27,168 bases of DNA from a virus. Each line of letters starts with the position of its first letter. The first letter of the stretch is position 1. The notes under the pieces are model-generated. The model was not told the DNA's origin, made no database searches, and saw only the letters and a program-made list of their open reading frames with translations. A program made the position numbers and the translations under genes. The stretch is taken from the IMG/VR virus record IMGVR_UViG_3300030114_000036, positions 1 to 27,168 of that record; one strand, 5' to 3'. Below, piece after piece: positions 1 to 5,128 of this stretch.

Positions 1-133
1 TATTCTTCAAAAAACCATATAATTTATCCTTATAAGCATAAAACAAGACAGCAAAAGCTTCTTCGTCTCCATTTTGAAGGCGTAAAAGAAGTTCTGCTTC
101 TTGATCTTTTATTTGCTTAAAATCGGCGTTCAT
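1..133 (-). CDS. ECF-type RNA polymerase sigma factor (N-terminal part, cut by window edge)
   Basis: The minus strand reads from an ATG at 133 to the window edge without a stop, giving 44 residues. The stretch LLLRLQNGDEEAFAVLFYAY followed by KDKLYGFLKN is typical of sigma-70 region 2 at the start of Bacteroidetes extracytoplasmic-function sigma factors: an acidic GDEEAF turn, then aromatic residues. Such proteins direct RNA polymerase to a small regulon, often through an anti-sigma factor encoded nearby. It lies outside the tRNA fragment at 366-410, so I take it as host chromosome and not prophage. The family call is firm for so short a piece; the regulon cannot be judged. Confidence 0.8.
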   Translation of the reverse strand, partial: MNADFKQIKDQEAELLLRLQNGDEEAFAVLFYAYKDKLYGFLKN

Positions 134-320
134 TGTCTTTTAGTAAGAAAAATAATTATAATCGTTGCAAATGTACAGTTATTTATTGTTTTTCGCGTGA
201 TGTTGTTGAAAAAAATCTAATCATTTCACAACAAATATTAATATCTCATTCTAGAAATGCAAATGTAGAGTTTTTTGCGACAAAACAAAATACCCTAAAA
301 AAGGTATAATCGATATCTAA

Positions 321-351
321 CAAAAAAAGGCTTACACTTTCGCGTAAACCT
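321..351 (-). terminator. Rho-independent terminator of the interrupted tRNA-Pro locus
   Basis: Read on the minus strand, AGGTTTAC (351-344) pairs with GTAAGCCT (335-328). Two further inner pairs close a GAAA tetraloop, and a run of seven T follows. It sits 15 bases downstream of the tRNA 3' end, as expected for the original host tRNA terminator. Confidence 0.8.
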
Positions 352-365
352 TTGATAAATAGCAG

Positions 366-410
366 TCGGGATGACAAGATTCGAACTTGCGACCACTGGT
401 CCCCCAGACT
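366..410 (-). other. tRNA-Pro 3' fragment: prophage attachment site (att)
   Basis: The minus strand carries the 3' half of a tRNA: anticodon loop with GGG, anticodon 3' stem ACCAG, a T-arm containing GTTCGAATC, and the acceptor half TCATCCCG plus discriminator A at 366. This fits tRNA-Pro(GGG). The 5' half (acceptor, D-arm, first anticodon stem strand) is absent: above 410 the sequence changes to unrelated AT-rich DNA. Tyrosine integrases commonly use the 3' half of tRNA genes as the core site. Because the 3' end points to the host sigma factor and terminator, this is the displaced host copy. An intact tRNA-Pro rebuilt with phage DNA, and probably the integrase, should lie at the far prophage end, outside this window. 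The 411-522 stretch shows nothing recognisable. Confidence 0.75.
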
Positions 411-522
411 AATTTCAATCCTATATAATCAATTGCAAAACAATAAGTTGTAAACACTCAGAAAAATGATTGCAGTTATATTACGGTTATTAACTCTATT
501 TTTGGGTTGAAATATACCTCAA

Positions 523-1017
523 TTATCCTTTCGATTTTATGAATTTTACGTTCGATTCTTTGTCTAGTTCGATAATACAGCTATCCAAAACTAAAGCCCC
601 CATTTTATTTTTTGCCCTGTATGAATGTTTGATTTTATATCCGCAAAAGTTACCCTTGTAGCTTGTTGATTTGTTTAGGATAGTATCAGAAATAGCCGTT
701 CTTTGTTTAGATAGTTCTTTATTTTCCTCTATTATTTTATCTAGCTCAGAGATGCTCTCTGTCTTTTCTATTTTATCCGATAGTTGCATAACTCTCTCCG
801 ATAACTCGTCTTCTTTGTGTTGAAGCTCGATACCTTCTTTGCTTTCATTGAATGGACTAAACACACTGTCAATTTTTCCAAAGCTAACACTTTCGTAGCT
901 TTTTGGATCGTCTAATTTAGATAGCATAAACTTTTTTACATTGTCTTTCGCTTTACTCTCTGGACTATTCGAGCAAGATAAAACAAAGAAAGGAATAAGA
1001 AATAATAACTTTTTCAT
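523..1017 (-). CDS. Predicted lipoprotein, probable lysogeny-expressed accessory gene
   Basis: 164 residues. A signal peptide MKKLLFLIPFFVLSC ends in a lipobox, with the lipidated cysteine at residue 15 followed by SNS, so the mature protein should be membrane anchored. Residues 50-105 are charged and probably coiled coil. The C-terminal part, with GYKIKHSYRAKNKMGA and a following beta-rich stretch, resembles a domain frequent in uncharacterised Bacteroidetes lipoproteins. The gene begins 17 bases after the repressor stop in the same direction, with no promoter or terminator visible between them, so it is probably co-transcribed with the repressor in the lysogen. That context suits superinfection exclusion or lysogenic conversion, but no function can be read from the sequence. 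Confidence 0.8.
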   Translation of the reverse strand: MKKLLFLIPFFVLSCSNSPESKAKDNVKKFMLSKLDDPKSYESVSFGKIDSVFSPFNESKEGIELQHKEDELSERVMQLSDKIEKTESISELDKIIEENKELSKQRTAISDTILNKSTSYKGNFCGYKIKHSYRAKNKMGALVLDSCIIELDKESNVKFIKSKG

Positions 1018-1034
1018 TTTAATTAATTTAATGT

Positions 1035-1748
1035 TTATTTACTGTTTGAATTAAATACCATCGTTCCTCCATTCTTTTTTACCACATATCCCAATACCAG
1101 AGATATTCTATTTATAGAACGCCATGGAATATCAAAAGGCTCATGTATCAATCTACCATCAGGATATGTTTCAGGATTAGTGCTATACGCGGTTATATGT
1201 GTATCAATTTTCCCTTTCTGCAATCGCTTAGTAACTCTATATTCTGATGTTTCGATAGTATAGTCAAGTCCTGGAATTACTAATTCTCTATCTTGAACCT
1301 CTTTTAGTGCTAATACACATCCTCCTGGATATTCAATCATACTCTCGCCATAGTGCCTTATCGCAGCTGTAGCGTCCTTAAACCAATCTCCTGCATCTAT
1401 GTAATCAGTAGGCATAGACTTTCCATCAGTGCTAGCTACCATTTCATTATTCCCACCTATTGAAGAAACATCGTCATAAAATGGTATAAGTTTTTTACTG
1501 CTCACTCCTGATTTAAGCATATCCCCATCTCCAGTATTTAGCCAATCTGAATTGAATATGTCTCCAAATTTCTCATTTATTTTTTTGAATAGATTAGTAG
1601 TCAAATACCTACTATTACCACTAAATGCAGATGTTAGATTTGTATAATTAACCTCCAATTGTTCTGAAAAGTCAGTTTTAGTCTCAACCCTACCAATGCC
1701 ATATAAATGAGCATAAACATTTTTCAATATTTCTAATTTATCTTTCAT
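1035..1748 (-). CDS. CI-like phage repressor, HTH plus S24/LexA-type domain
   Basis: 237 residues from ATG at 1748; a TTG five codons earlier is less likely. Residues 1-65 form the DNA-binding part (FSEQLEVNYTNLTSAFSG resembles an XRE-type helix-turn-helix). From about residue 85 (LIPFYDDVSSIGG) a LexA/CI peptidase fold follows. Ser136 in HYGESMIEYPGG and Lys174 in YRVTKRLQKG match the Ser-Lys dyad, so RecA-stimulated self-cleavage is possible, but no clear Ala-Gly cleavage bond is visible in the linker and some relatives do not cleave. It should maintain lysogeny by binding the TACAA-N7-TTGTA sites at 1759, 2537 and 2568. The first of these lies 11 bases upstream of its own start codon, suggesting autoregulation. 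It is the first gene of a leftward operon with the lipoprotein gene. Confidence 0.88.
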   Translation of the reverse strand: MKDKLEILKNVYAHLYGIGRVETKTDFSEQLEVNYTNLTSAFSGNSRYLTTNLFKKINEKFGDIFNSDWLNTGDGDMLKSGVSSKKLIPFYDDVSSIGGNNEMVASTDGKSMPTDYIDAGDWFKDATAAIRHYGESMIEYPGGCVLALKEVQDRELVIPGLDYTIETSEYRVTKRLQKGKIDTHITAYSTNPETYPDGRLIHEPFDIPWRSINRISLVLGYVVKKNGGTMVFNSNSK

Positions 1749-1758
1749 AAGTTTAAAG

Positions 1759-1775
1759 TACAAGTTTTGTTTGTA
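1759..1775. promoter_or_regulatory. Putative repressor operator O1 (TACAA-N7-TTGTA)
   Basis: TACAAGTTTTGTTTGTA has the same inverted-repeat ends and spacing as the two sites at 2537-2553 and 2568-2584. Its last two bases are the first two of the -7 box at 1774-1781. It lies between the repressor gene and the divergent 54-aa ORF, so one bound dimer could block the rightward promoter and sit in the repressor leader. Confidence 0.65.
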
Positions 1776-1781
1776 TATTTG
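1774..1781 (+). promoter_or_regulatory. Rightward promoter, -7 box TATATTTG
   Basis: TATATTTG matches the Bacteroidetes -7 consensus TAnnTTTG. A convincing -33 TTTG is not seen about 19 bases upstream (there is TTT at 1752-1754), so this may be a weak or regulated promoter. It shares the 13-mer TTGTATATTTGCA with the early promoter at 2583. It would drive the 54-aa ORF starting at 1819. Confidence 0.55.
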
Positions 1782-1818
1782 CAGTTCAAATTATTTTATT
1801 CACTAAAAAATTAAAGTT

Positions 1819-1983
1819 ATGCTAATCAAAAAAATTACAGAAATTGAAAGCTCGACTTCTTTTGGAGTTGTTCAAAAGCAAGGTACATTCATTGAGGATG
1901 TTCCTACCTCAACAACTATTTGGTATTTTATTGGAATACCTTTCAGAAAAGACATTATAAGGGCTTCTAAATCCAAATCATAA
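1819..1983 (+). CDS. 54-aa small protein at the immunity region
   Basis: ATG at 1819 to TAA at 1981-1983 gives 54 residues beginning MLIKKITEIESSTSFGVVQ, with a hydrophobic aromatic middle (TTIWYFIGIPF) and a basic end (RASKSKS). It resembles no family I know and has no clear helix-turn-helix. It is divergent from the repressor and follows an operator-overlapped TAnnTTTG promoter, which is where a Cro or antirepressor would be expected. The last 17 bases overlap the end of the convergent membrane-protein gene. Promoter, operator and position argue that it is a real gene; the function is unknown. Confidence 0.5.
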   Translation: MLIKKITEIESSTSFGVVQKQGTFIEDVPTSTTIWYFIGIPFRKDIIRASKSKS

Positions 1984-2449
1984 CAATGGCATAAGCCGCA
2001 AAACAAATAACAGACAACATCAATGAAATCAACCCCACTTTTCCAGCGTAAGTATAAAACATTGAAACGCCTTTTGTGCGCGCTGAAGTATCAGAGGCGT
2101 GAGAAGTATCGCCGAAAGCTCGACTTCTTATTTCTGATACATACTGATTCGCCAAGTCTCTACGAGCGAGAACGAAACTGTATAAACAGACATATACGCC
2201 GAGGATACCAAGCACTAGTGATGCAAATGATAAACTGTACAACAGACGAAGACAGAAGGATGCAAAGTAATTTTCTACACTGGGCAGCACACCCATATAC
2301 ATGCGACCTATACTCACAATTATTCCAAAGAATGTCAGGCTCACTGCTCCCACCGATTTCAGAAAATCTAAATGGGTTTCAAAACTCTTTAAACTCAGCT
2401 CAGTTATAGCATTACCCTCCTGAACAGTAATCTTACTTTTCTCTTCCAT
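1967..2449 (-). CDS. Three-helix membrane protein of unknown function
   Basis: 160 residues from ATG at 2449; a GTG two codons earlier is an alternative. Hydrophobic segments lie near residues 33-50, 66-94 (long, perhaps a helix plus re-entrant part) and 136-158. A polar loop of about 40 residues rich in Ser, Arg and Asp lies between the second and third. The soluble N-terminus (MEEKSKITVQEGNAITELSL) is amphipathic. The gene lies between repressor and early promoter but points left, like the repressor, so it could be expressed in the lysogen; superinfection exclusion is one possibility. The opposite strand also has an open frame (2023-2409), but hydrophobic patterning and leftward context favour the minus strand. 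Confidence 0.65.
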   Translation of the reverse strand: MEEKSKITVQEGNAITELSLKSFETHLDFLKSVGAVSLTFFGIIVSIGRMYMGVLPSVENYFASFCLRLLYSLSFASLVLGILGVYVCLYSFVLARRDLANQYVSEIRSRAFGDTSHASDTSARTKGVSMFYTYAGKVGLISLMLSVICFAAYAIVMIWI

Positions 2450-2462
2450 AACCACTTCTATT

Positions 2463-2495
2463 TAAGCCCGTCAGAAATGATGGGCTTTTTTATTT
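2463..2495 (+). terminator. Rho-independent terminator for rightward transcription
   Basis: AAGCCCGTC (2464-2472) pairs with GATGGGCTT (2479-2487) through nine pairs, one of them G-T, around a six-base loop, followed by TTTTTATTT on the plus strand only. It would end the transcript from the 1774 promoter, which must therefore run antisense through the membrane-protein gene, and would insulate the early promoter. Confidence 0.7.
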
Positions 2496-2536
2496 CAATA
2501 AATCCAAATATGCTTCACCGTTAATAAACATTAAAA

Positions 2537-2584
2537 TACAAGCTTTATTTGTACTATTTATTGCATATACAAATAAAGCTTGTA
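2537..2584. promoter_or_regulatory. Paired repressor operators O2 and O3 in a 17-bp perfect inverted repeat
   Basis: TACAAGCTTTATTTGTA (2537-2553) and its exact reverse complement TACAAATAAAGCTTGTA (2568-2584) are separated by 14 bases. Each arm is itself a TACAA-N7-TTGTA site, the same form as the site at 1759. The centres are 31 bases apart, about three helical turns, so two dimers would sit on the same face of the DNA and could contact each other. The right arm overlaps the early -7 box, and the -33 box lies between the arms, so occupancy should block polymerase. Confidence 0.75.
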
Positions 2585-2590
2585 TATTTG
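2561..2590 (+). promoter_or_regulatory. Early (lytic) operon promoter
   Basis: TTG at 2561-2563 (in TTATTG) and TATATTTG at 2583-2590 are 19 bases apart, matching the Bacteroidetes -33/-7 arrangement. Transcription should start near 2597, giving a leader of about 70 bases before the first early gene at 2669. Confidence 0.75.
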
Positions 2591-2595
2591 CATCG

Positions 2596-2611
2596 TGTTA
2601 CAATTGTAACA
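2596..2611. promoter_or_regulatory. Perfect 16-bp palindrome at the early transcription start
   Basis: TGTTACAATTGTAACA is a perfect palindrome covering the expected start site of the early promoter. Its 12-base core TTACAATTGTAA recurs at 15584-15595 in the late control region. This suggests a binding site for a second regulator distinct from the CI-like operators. Confidence 0.55.
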
Positions 2612-2668
2612 GCAAAATAACGAAATAGAATTGAATGTCGCAAATATAACGACAATAATATTAAGGTT

Positions 2669-2896
2669 ATGGAAAAAATAAACAAAAGCAGATTAATGAA
2701 AAGAGCTTGGTACTTAGTAAAAGAAAAGTACTACTCGCTGTCTTTCGCCTTAACAACGGTTTGGGCTGAAATGAAAGAAGCAATCAAAAGGAAAATCAAC
2801 GAGTCTGCTCCAGTTCAAGAAATGCAAACCTCATGGACTCCAAACCCTCAATCAATGCAAGATTACTATAACTCAAATTCATACAAAGGCGATTAA
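2669..2896 (+). CDS. Small early protein of unknown function
   Basis: 75 residues and the first gene after the early promoter. The N-terminal half (RLMKRAWYLVKEKYYSLSFA then LTTVWAEMKEAIKR) is a short helical region of a kind seen in many small Bacteroidetes phage and mobile-element proteins, with conserved Trp and basic residues. The C-terminal 25 residues are polar, rich in Asn, Ser and Tyr and probably disordered. First position in the lytic operon suggests an early regulatory or takeover role, but that is inference only. Confidence 0.7.
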   Translation: MEKINKSRLMKRAWYLVKEKYYSLSFALTTVWAEMKEAIKRKINESAPVQEMQTSWTPNPQSMQDYYNSNSYKGD

Positions 2897-2909
2897 TAAC
2901 TAAAACAAA

Positions 2910-3170
2910 ATGAAAGAAGAAATCAAAGAACGCAAAACAAAATTGGAGAAACAGAGTGCTGTTATGTCCATTGAGGCAGCTTGCCTAGAATTAGAAATTG
3001 GAGAAGCAAAAGAGTTCAAGTTGAAAGATCTTGAAACACTACAGAGCCTAAAAACTAGATTCAACAGAATTAAAAACTCTTTGGGTAGGAGTTTCTCAAC
3101 CGAGTTAACCGGTAGTAAAGTAATTGTAACAAGAATCGAAAATGACGGTAATACTCGACATCAGCAATAA
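2910..3170 (+). CDS. Small early protein, helical, unknown function
   Basis: 86 residues starting MKEEIKERKTKLEKQSAVM, highly charged and predicted helical over residues 1-55, with a short beta-like end (GSKVIVTRIEND). It starts 13 bases after the previous stop. Its last 29 bases overlap the start of the HTH gene at 3142, which suggests coupled translation. No family recognised. Confidence 0.65.
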   Translation: MKEEIKERKTKLEKQSAVMSIEAACLELEIGEAKEFKLKDLETLQSLKTRFNRIKNSLGRSFSTELTGSKVIVTRIENDGNTRHQQ

Positions 3171-3366
3171 ACGGTGGTTTGCGGAAAAAGAAGCAGTCGT
3201 TTATACAAGCTTTTCAACTGAAACACTACGAGAGGCTAGAGACTTAAATAAGCTACCATTCAGAAAAAAGGGCACAAAGATAATCTACGAGAAAAAGGAT
3301 CTAGACGCTTACATGGAGGGCTTAGAACTACATAAGGACGGTAAAATTAAAACCTATAAAAGATAA
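3142..3366 (+). CDS. Excisionase/MerR-like HTH DNA-binding protein
   Basis: 74 residues. WFAEKEAVVYTSFSTETLRE (about residues 12-31), then RDLNKLPFRKKGTKIIYEKKDLDAYM, is the winged HTH layout of the HTH_17/excisionase group: a helix, a recognition helix ending in Arg-Glu, then a wing with a basic tip and a DLDAYM-type helix. Such proteins act as directionality factors or local transcription regulators. In the early operon it could be the excisionase or a regulator of later promoters. The integrase is not in this window, so pairing cannot be tested. Confidence 0.7.
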   Translation: MTVILDISNKRWFAEKEAVVYTSFSTETLREARDLNKLPFRKKGTKIIYEKKDLDAYMEGLELHKDGKIKTYKR

Positions 3367-3369
3367 ATT

Positions 3370-3570
3370 ATGACCTGGAAAACAATTTTTCACACAGCAG
3401 AAAACCGGATGGAACATGATTTCGGTGGTGGCAATACAGTAGTTGTAGATTTCAATCACAACATGGCCTATAAGCTCCGAAATGGAGATGTAAAAGACAG
3501 TTTCAGCGTGGCCGGAATGCTCCTTGAAACATTCACTCAGATTTTAGAGAACATTGCTAAATCAATCTGA
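3370..3570 (+). CDS. Small early protein of unknown function
   Basis: 66 residues starting MTWKTIFHTAENRMEHDFGG. The first 45 residues alternate hydrophobic and polar (NTVVVDFNHNMAYKL), suggesting a small beta sheet; the last 20 form a hydrophobic helix. It starts 3 bases after the HTH gene stop and ends 1 base before the next ATG. No family recognised. Confidence 0.65.
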   Translation: MTWKTIFHTAENRMEHDFGGGNTVVVDFNHNMAYKLRNGDVKDSFSVAGMLLETFTQILENIAKSI

Positions 3571-3571
3571 T

Positions 3572-3775
3572 ATGTGCAGCGAGTGTCACGGAGCTTATCA
3601 ATGCTCACAGTGCGGAGATGGAGAGGTTCTCAGAGAACAAGAGCCTATCGGATTCAAATGCGATAATTGCGGTGAAGTAAAACCGCTAACCCTATGCGAC
3701 GGATGGTCGATGTGCGATGAATGCATCGCAATTCACGAAGAGCAATTACAAGAACTAATCACTCAAATCTACTAA
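3572..3775 (+). CDS. Small zinc-ribbon-like protein with four CxxC motifs
   Basis: 67 residues from ATG at 3572, one base after the preceding TGA; a TTG 18 bases upstream would overlap the previous gene and is less likely. Four motifs CSEC, CSQC, CDNC and CDEC could bind two zinc ions. The C-terminal helix is acidic and glutamine-rich (HEEQLQELITQIY). Such small treble-clef or ribbon proteins in early phage operons often bind nucleic acid or host proteins, but no specific role can be assigned. Confidence 0.7.
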   Translation: MCSECHGAYQCSQCGDGEVLREQEPIGFKCDNCGEVKPLTLCDGWSMCDECIAIHEEQLQELITQIY

Positions 3776-3776
3776 A

Positions 3777-4016
3777 ATGACAACAATTCAAAGAATTGAA
3801 AAGGCAATGGAAATAGCTGATATAGCAGACAGGATCGAATCAGCACTACACCTTGAAATGCAACTAAAAGCAACTAAAGAACAAGGGAAAGAGCTATACA
3901 TGTATGTCGGTGGAAAATACCTCGACAGGCAAATCAGAATTGCTGAGGCTCGCAAGAAGCGAAACGAGAAAAGGTTTGATAAAATCATAGGGCTATGCGA
4001 ACTTACAAGCAACTAA
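3777..4016 (+). CDS. Small helical early protein
   Basis: 79 residues, almost entirely predicted helix (RIEKAMEIADIADRIESALH, then LEMQLKATKEQGKELY), with a basic segment RKKRNEKRFDK near the end. It begins 1 base after the previous stop and overlaps the next gene by 22 bases. Coupled, dense packing supports it as real. Function unknown. Confidence 0.6.
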   Translation: MTTIQRIEKAMEIADIADRIESALHLEMQLKATKEQGKELYMYVGGKYLDRQIRIAEARKKRNEKRFDKIIGLCELTSN

Positions 4017-4240
4017 CCATTGATGGACTGGTAGAGACAAAGCGAGTTTGGGTTCGTGATAAGAAAGGCAAGTTCTCTAAAAAGGGAATGTCAAACGAAG
4101 AAAGGCTCTATCGTGAAAATAACGTCCTCAAAGCAAAGAATCACTCATTAGAAAGACAACTCAAAAACAAAGACTTCCAACTGGAAGCATTAGAAAATAA
4201 ATTATGGACACAGCAAAATTCAAAGAAACAACAAGCCTAG
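3995..4240 (+). CDS. Small coiled-coil early protein
   Basis: 81 residues. The N-terminus (TYKQLTIDGLVETKRVWVRD) is followed by a basic linker KKGKFSKKG and then a coiled coil over about residues 35-75 (NNVLKAKNHSLERQLKNKDF). Its last 37 bases overlap the start of the RecT gene. A role as partner of the recombination proteins is possible by position only. Confidence 0.6.
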   Translation: MRTYKQLTIDGLVETKRVWVRDKKGKFSKKGMSNEERLYRENNVLKAKNHSLERQLKNKDFQLEALENKLWTQQNSKKQQA

Positions 4241-5109
4241 ATCTAACAGGCTTTTCCGAGGTCAATTTTTTAGACTGTCCGGATAGAAGAGATTTAGTAA
4301 AACAGATACCGGTAGCAATTCAATTCATCACAACGCTGATGAAAATTCACCGAATCAGTCAGGAGGAGGCAGAGACAATTTTCTCGAAAGAATCACTCTA
4401 CTACAGAAAGTCATTTCAGACAAATGCAAAACTGATGGAGTGCACCGGGATAAGTCTTTACTCTGCATTTTTAGAGATCGCAGTAAATAACCTATCTATC
4501 CAACCGGGGCAAAAGTCAGAGGCTTTCCTTGAGAGTCGCTCAACAAAAGTAAAACAAAACGGAGCAGCTGATTCGTGGATACAAACTGCAAATTTTGTAA
4601 TCACGGCTTACGGTGAATTAAATCTAAGAATCCGATCCGGTCAAATCATCCGAATGAATAACCCTATCATTCTCTACGATGGAGATCATTTCCAACCAAA
4701 AACGAATGAACGAGGAGAGTTGACAATCGAATATATGCCGTGCATTCCTCGCGAATCAAAAACGATATTTGGATCGTATGTGTGTATCGTTTTGCCGAAC
4801 AATGGAATTGATTTTAAGTGGTTGCTACTAGATGACATTGAAAGATTAAAGAACTACTCACTGAAGCAAAATAAAACCTCTGCAAATGCTCTATACACTT
4901 CACAAGATGGAGGGATTGACCCGGGCTTCTTGAGTACAAAGACAATCAAACACGCAATGGCAGCCTACACAAAATTGAGAATAGGTGAATTTGTAAGCTT
5001 TGAGGGCGAAATTGAAGAGGTGGAAGCTAGTCCCTCGTTTGCAGCCGAAACGCAAACAGAAGAGAAAGCCCCTGGGGTAGTAGTTTTCGATGATTCAGAA
5101 GGATTTTAA
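4204..5109 (+). CDS. recT: RecT-family single-strand DNA annealing protein
   Basis: 301 residues. The core about residues 75-250 matches RecT: YSAFLEIAVNNLSIQPGQ is the early helix seen in RecT as ...a.LNiA..gLsl.P; then come FVITAYGELNLRIRSGQI, a YDGDHF segment, GSYVCIVLPNNG, and LSTKTIKHAMAAYTKLRIGEF at the end of the fold. The C-terminal 45 residues are acidic and probably disordered (VEEVEASPSFAAETQTEEK region). RecT-type proteins anneal complementary single strands and work with a 5'-3' exonuclease; here a PD-(D/E)XK nuclease gene follows two genes downstream. The start overlaps the preceding gene, but no later ATG would keep the N-terminus of the fold. Confidence 0.88.
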   Translation: MDTAKFKETTSLDLTGFSEVNFLDCPDRRDLVKQIPVAIQFITTLMKIHRISQEEAETIFSKESLYYRKSFQTNAKLMECTGISLYSAFLEIAVNNLSIQPGQKSEAFLESRSTKVKQNGAADSWIQTANFVITAYGELNLRIRSGQIIRMNNPIILYDGDHFQPKTNERGELTIEYMPCIPRESKTIFGSYVCIVLPNNGIDFKWLLLDDIERLKNYSLKQNKTSANALYTSQDGGIDPGFLSTKTIKHAMAAYTKLRIGEFVSFEGEIEEVEASPSFAAETQTEEKAPGVVVFDDSEGF

Positions 5110-5128
5110 ACAACACAAATAAATTATC

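Noticed and set aside
366-445. Complete tRNA-Pro gene
   Set aside because: Only the anticodon loop to the 3' end is present; above 410 there is no D-arm or 5' acceptor strand complementary to the retained 3' end.
2023-2409. Plus-strand 128-residue open frame opposite the membrane protein
   Set aside because: The composition is unstructured and Arg/Leu-rich with no promoter-adjacent start, while the minus strand gives a clear three-helix membrane protein.
3554-3571. TTG start codons upstream of several genes (also near 1763 and 15700)
   Set aside because: In each case an ATG lies a few codons downstream, at a gene junction or at the start of the recognisable domain, and is the simpler choice.
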